Shown here: in pieces, positions 5,697-6,252 of the stretch | How the letters are laid out: every line of letters starts with the position of its first letter | Numbering within the stretch: position 1 is the first letter of the stretch | Origin: Natrialbaceae archaeon | Lineage (GTDB): Archaea > Halobacteriota > Halobacteria > Halobacteriales > Natrialbaceae | Direction: 5' to 3' | Length of the DNA stretch: 6,252 nt | Assembly (NCBI GenBank): GCA_003552885.1 | Contig: PUPA01000022.1 | Coordinates: 1-6,252 of the forward strand | Made by a program: the position numbers and the translations under genes | Notes under the pieces: model-generated | Databases searched by the model: none | Seen by the model: only the letters and a program-made list of their open reading frames with translations | Told to the model about the DNA's origin: nothing

Positions 5697-6252
5697 GTCT
5701 CCAGCCGATAGACGAGTGCGTCGGCGAGTCGATCGCTGTCGACGGGGCGTGTCTCCGGATCGAGCAATTCACCGACTGCTTCGTATTGCCGAACGGAGCG
5801 AATCCGCGCAGGATGGTCGTCAGTTGTCTCGATGACGAGCGTCGCAGTGGAACCGAGTCGGTCGGTGAGCGTCTGGACGACGCGAACCTGCTCGACGTTC
5901 GCATACCGGAGCCGCCATTGCGCTGTCCCGAGCCACCGATCGTAACAGACCAGCTGGTCGTCGTAGAATCGGTACTCGATCGGAACCCGATTTATCATGA
6001 CTGCGGGCAGTCCAAACAGTACGGCGATAGTGACGCCGATAGCACACAGCAGGAGCGATATCCGCTCAGAGCCGCCAAACGCGAAGACAACGGCGCCGAG
6101 CCCCAGAAAGAGCCCGAGAAAGCGTCCACCTAGTGGCGTAACAGCACCGACGATTGGACTGGTCACGAGCAACCGCCAGCGGCTAGGCTGAACGACGGTA
6201 CGGGGAGGCGTCGTCGGTTGTTCGACAGCCGGCAGTTGAGCAATCTGCCACC
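5693..6252 (-). CDS. PH-domain (bPH_2-type) membrane protein, C-terminal part (cut by right edge)
   Basis: The visible 185 residues contain a Pro/Thr-rich stretch (VEQPTTPPRTVVQPSRW, about 9-25), two membrane helices (about 43-60 and 64-87) and a C-terminal bacterial PH domain of the YdbS/YdbT kind. The domain reads IEYRFYDDQLVCYDRWLG, then WRLRYANVEQVRVVQTL and RLGSTATLVIET, and ends near RSVRQYEAVGELL. Helix pair plus PH domain is the usual form of these membrane-anchored proteins, whose molecular role is poorly known; the PH domain would face the cytoplasm. The frame has no stop up to the right edge and no ATG, so the start most likely lies outside. TTG 6172 and GTG 6166 are in-window alternatives giving about 157-159 aa. 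Local GC is low (about 50% in the 60 bases from 5941), unlike the ATPase. YdbS-type genes often sit next to a second PH-domain gene, which would be upstream, outside this window. Confidence 0.82.
   Translation of the reverse strand, partial: WQIAQLPAVEQPTTPPRTVVQPSRWRLLVTSPIVGAVTPLGGRFLGLFLGLGAVVFAFGGSERISLLLCAIGVTIAVLFGLPAVMINRVPIEYRFYDDQLVCYDRWLGTAQWRLRYANVEQVRVVQTLTDRLGSTATLVIETTDDHPARIRSVRQYEAVGELLDPETRPVDSDRLADALVYRLET

Noticed and set aside
1..6252. CRISPR arrays, rRNA or tRNA genes, complete insertion sequences
   Set aside because: I saw no regularly spaced repeats, no cloverleaf-capable segment, and no transposase or integrase motifs in any plausible frame.

Overview
The window looks like haloarchaeal chromosome. 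Its genes are very GC-rich (about 77% in a 60-base sample inside the ATPase) and its proteins are rich in Asp and Glu. Several genes start with GTG, and short TATA-like elements lie about 27 nt upstream of start codons, as expected for leaderless archaeal transcripts. High GC also leaves long open shadow frames on both strands; I ignored these.

Left part (1-1924): a divergent pair. On the minus strand is the N-terminal part of a fold-type I PLP-dependent aminotransferase, which runs off the left edge. On the plus strand is a complete amidase-signature hydrolase with an intact Lys-cisSer-Ser triad. They share a 156-nt intergenic region. The amidase substrate cannot be read from the sequence.

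Middle (1925-4683): a full-length P1B-type heavy-metal ATPase with every catalytic motif and the residues typical of Cu(+) exporters. Its N-terminus carries two metal-binding modules, a CxxC...CCxxC cysteine cluster and a GMHCPTC HMA domain. This arrangement is known from FixI/CcoI-type copper ATPases that supply oxidase assembly. The gene is preceded by a TATA-like box and a 16-codon in-frame mini-ORF that ends 3 nt before the GTG start. A 68-aa two-helix membrane protein converges on it tail to tail with a 7-nt gap.

Right part (4684-6252): a 106-aa three-helix membrane protein of unknown function is divergent from the 68-aa gene. A 559-nt stretch without a convincing gene follows. It holds a strong 21-nt near-palindrome, a 12-bp direct repeat and two weak small-ORF candidates. 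Last is the C-terminal part of a bacterial-type PH-domain membrane protein on the minus strand, whose frame stays open to the right edge. GC content falls to roughly 50-58% in samples from about 5460 onward, so this end may have a different history.

Apart from the left pair, the genes do not form an obvious pathway. The most coherent theme is copper handling by the ATPase. I see no clear novel defence, mobile or biosynthetic system; the unusual items are small and regulatory in scale.
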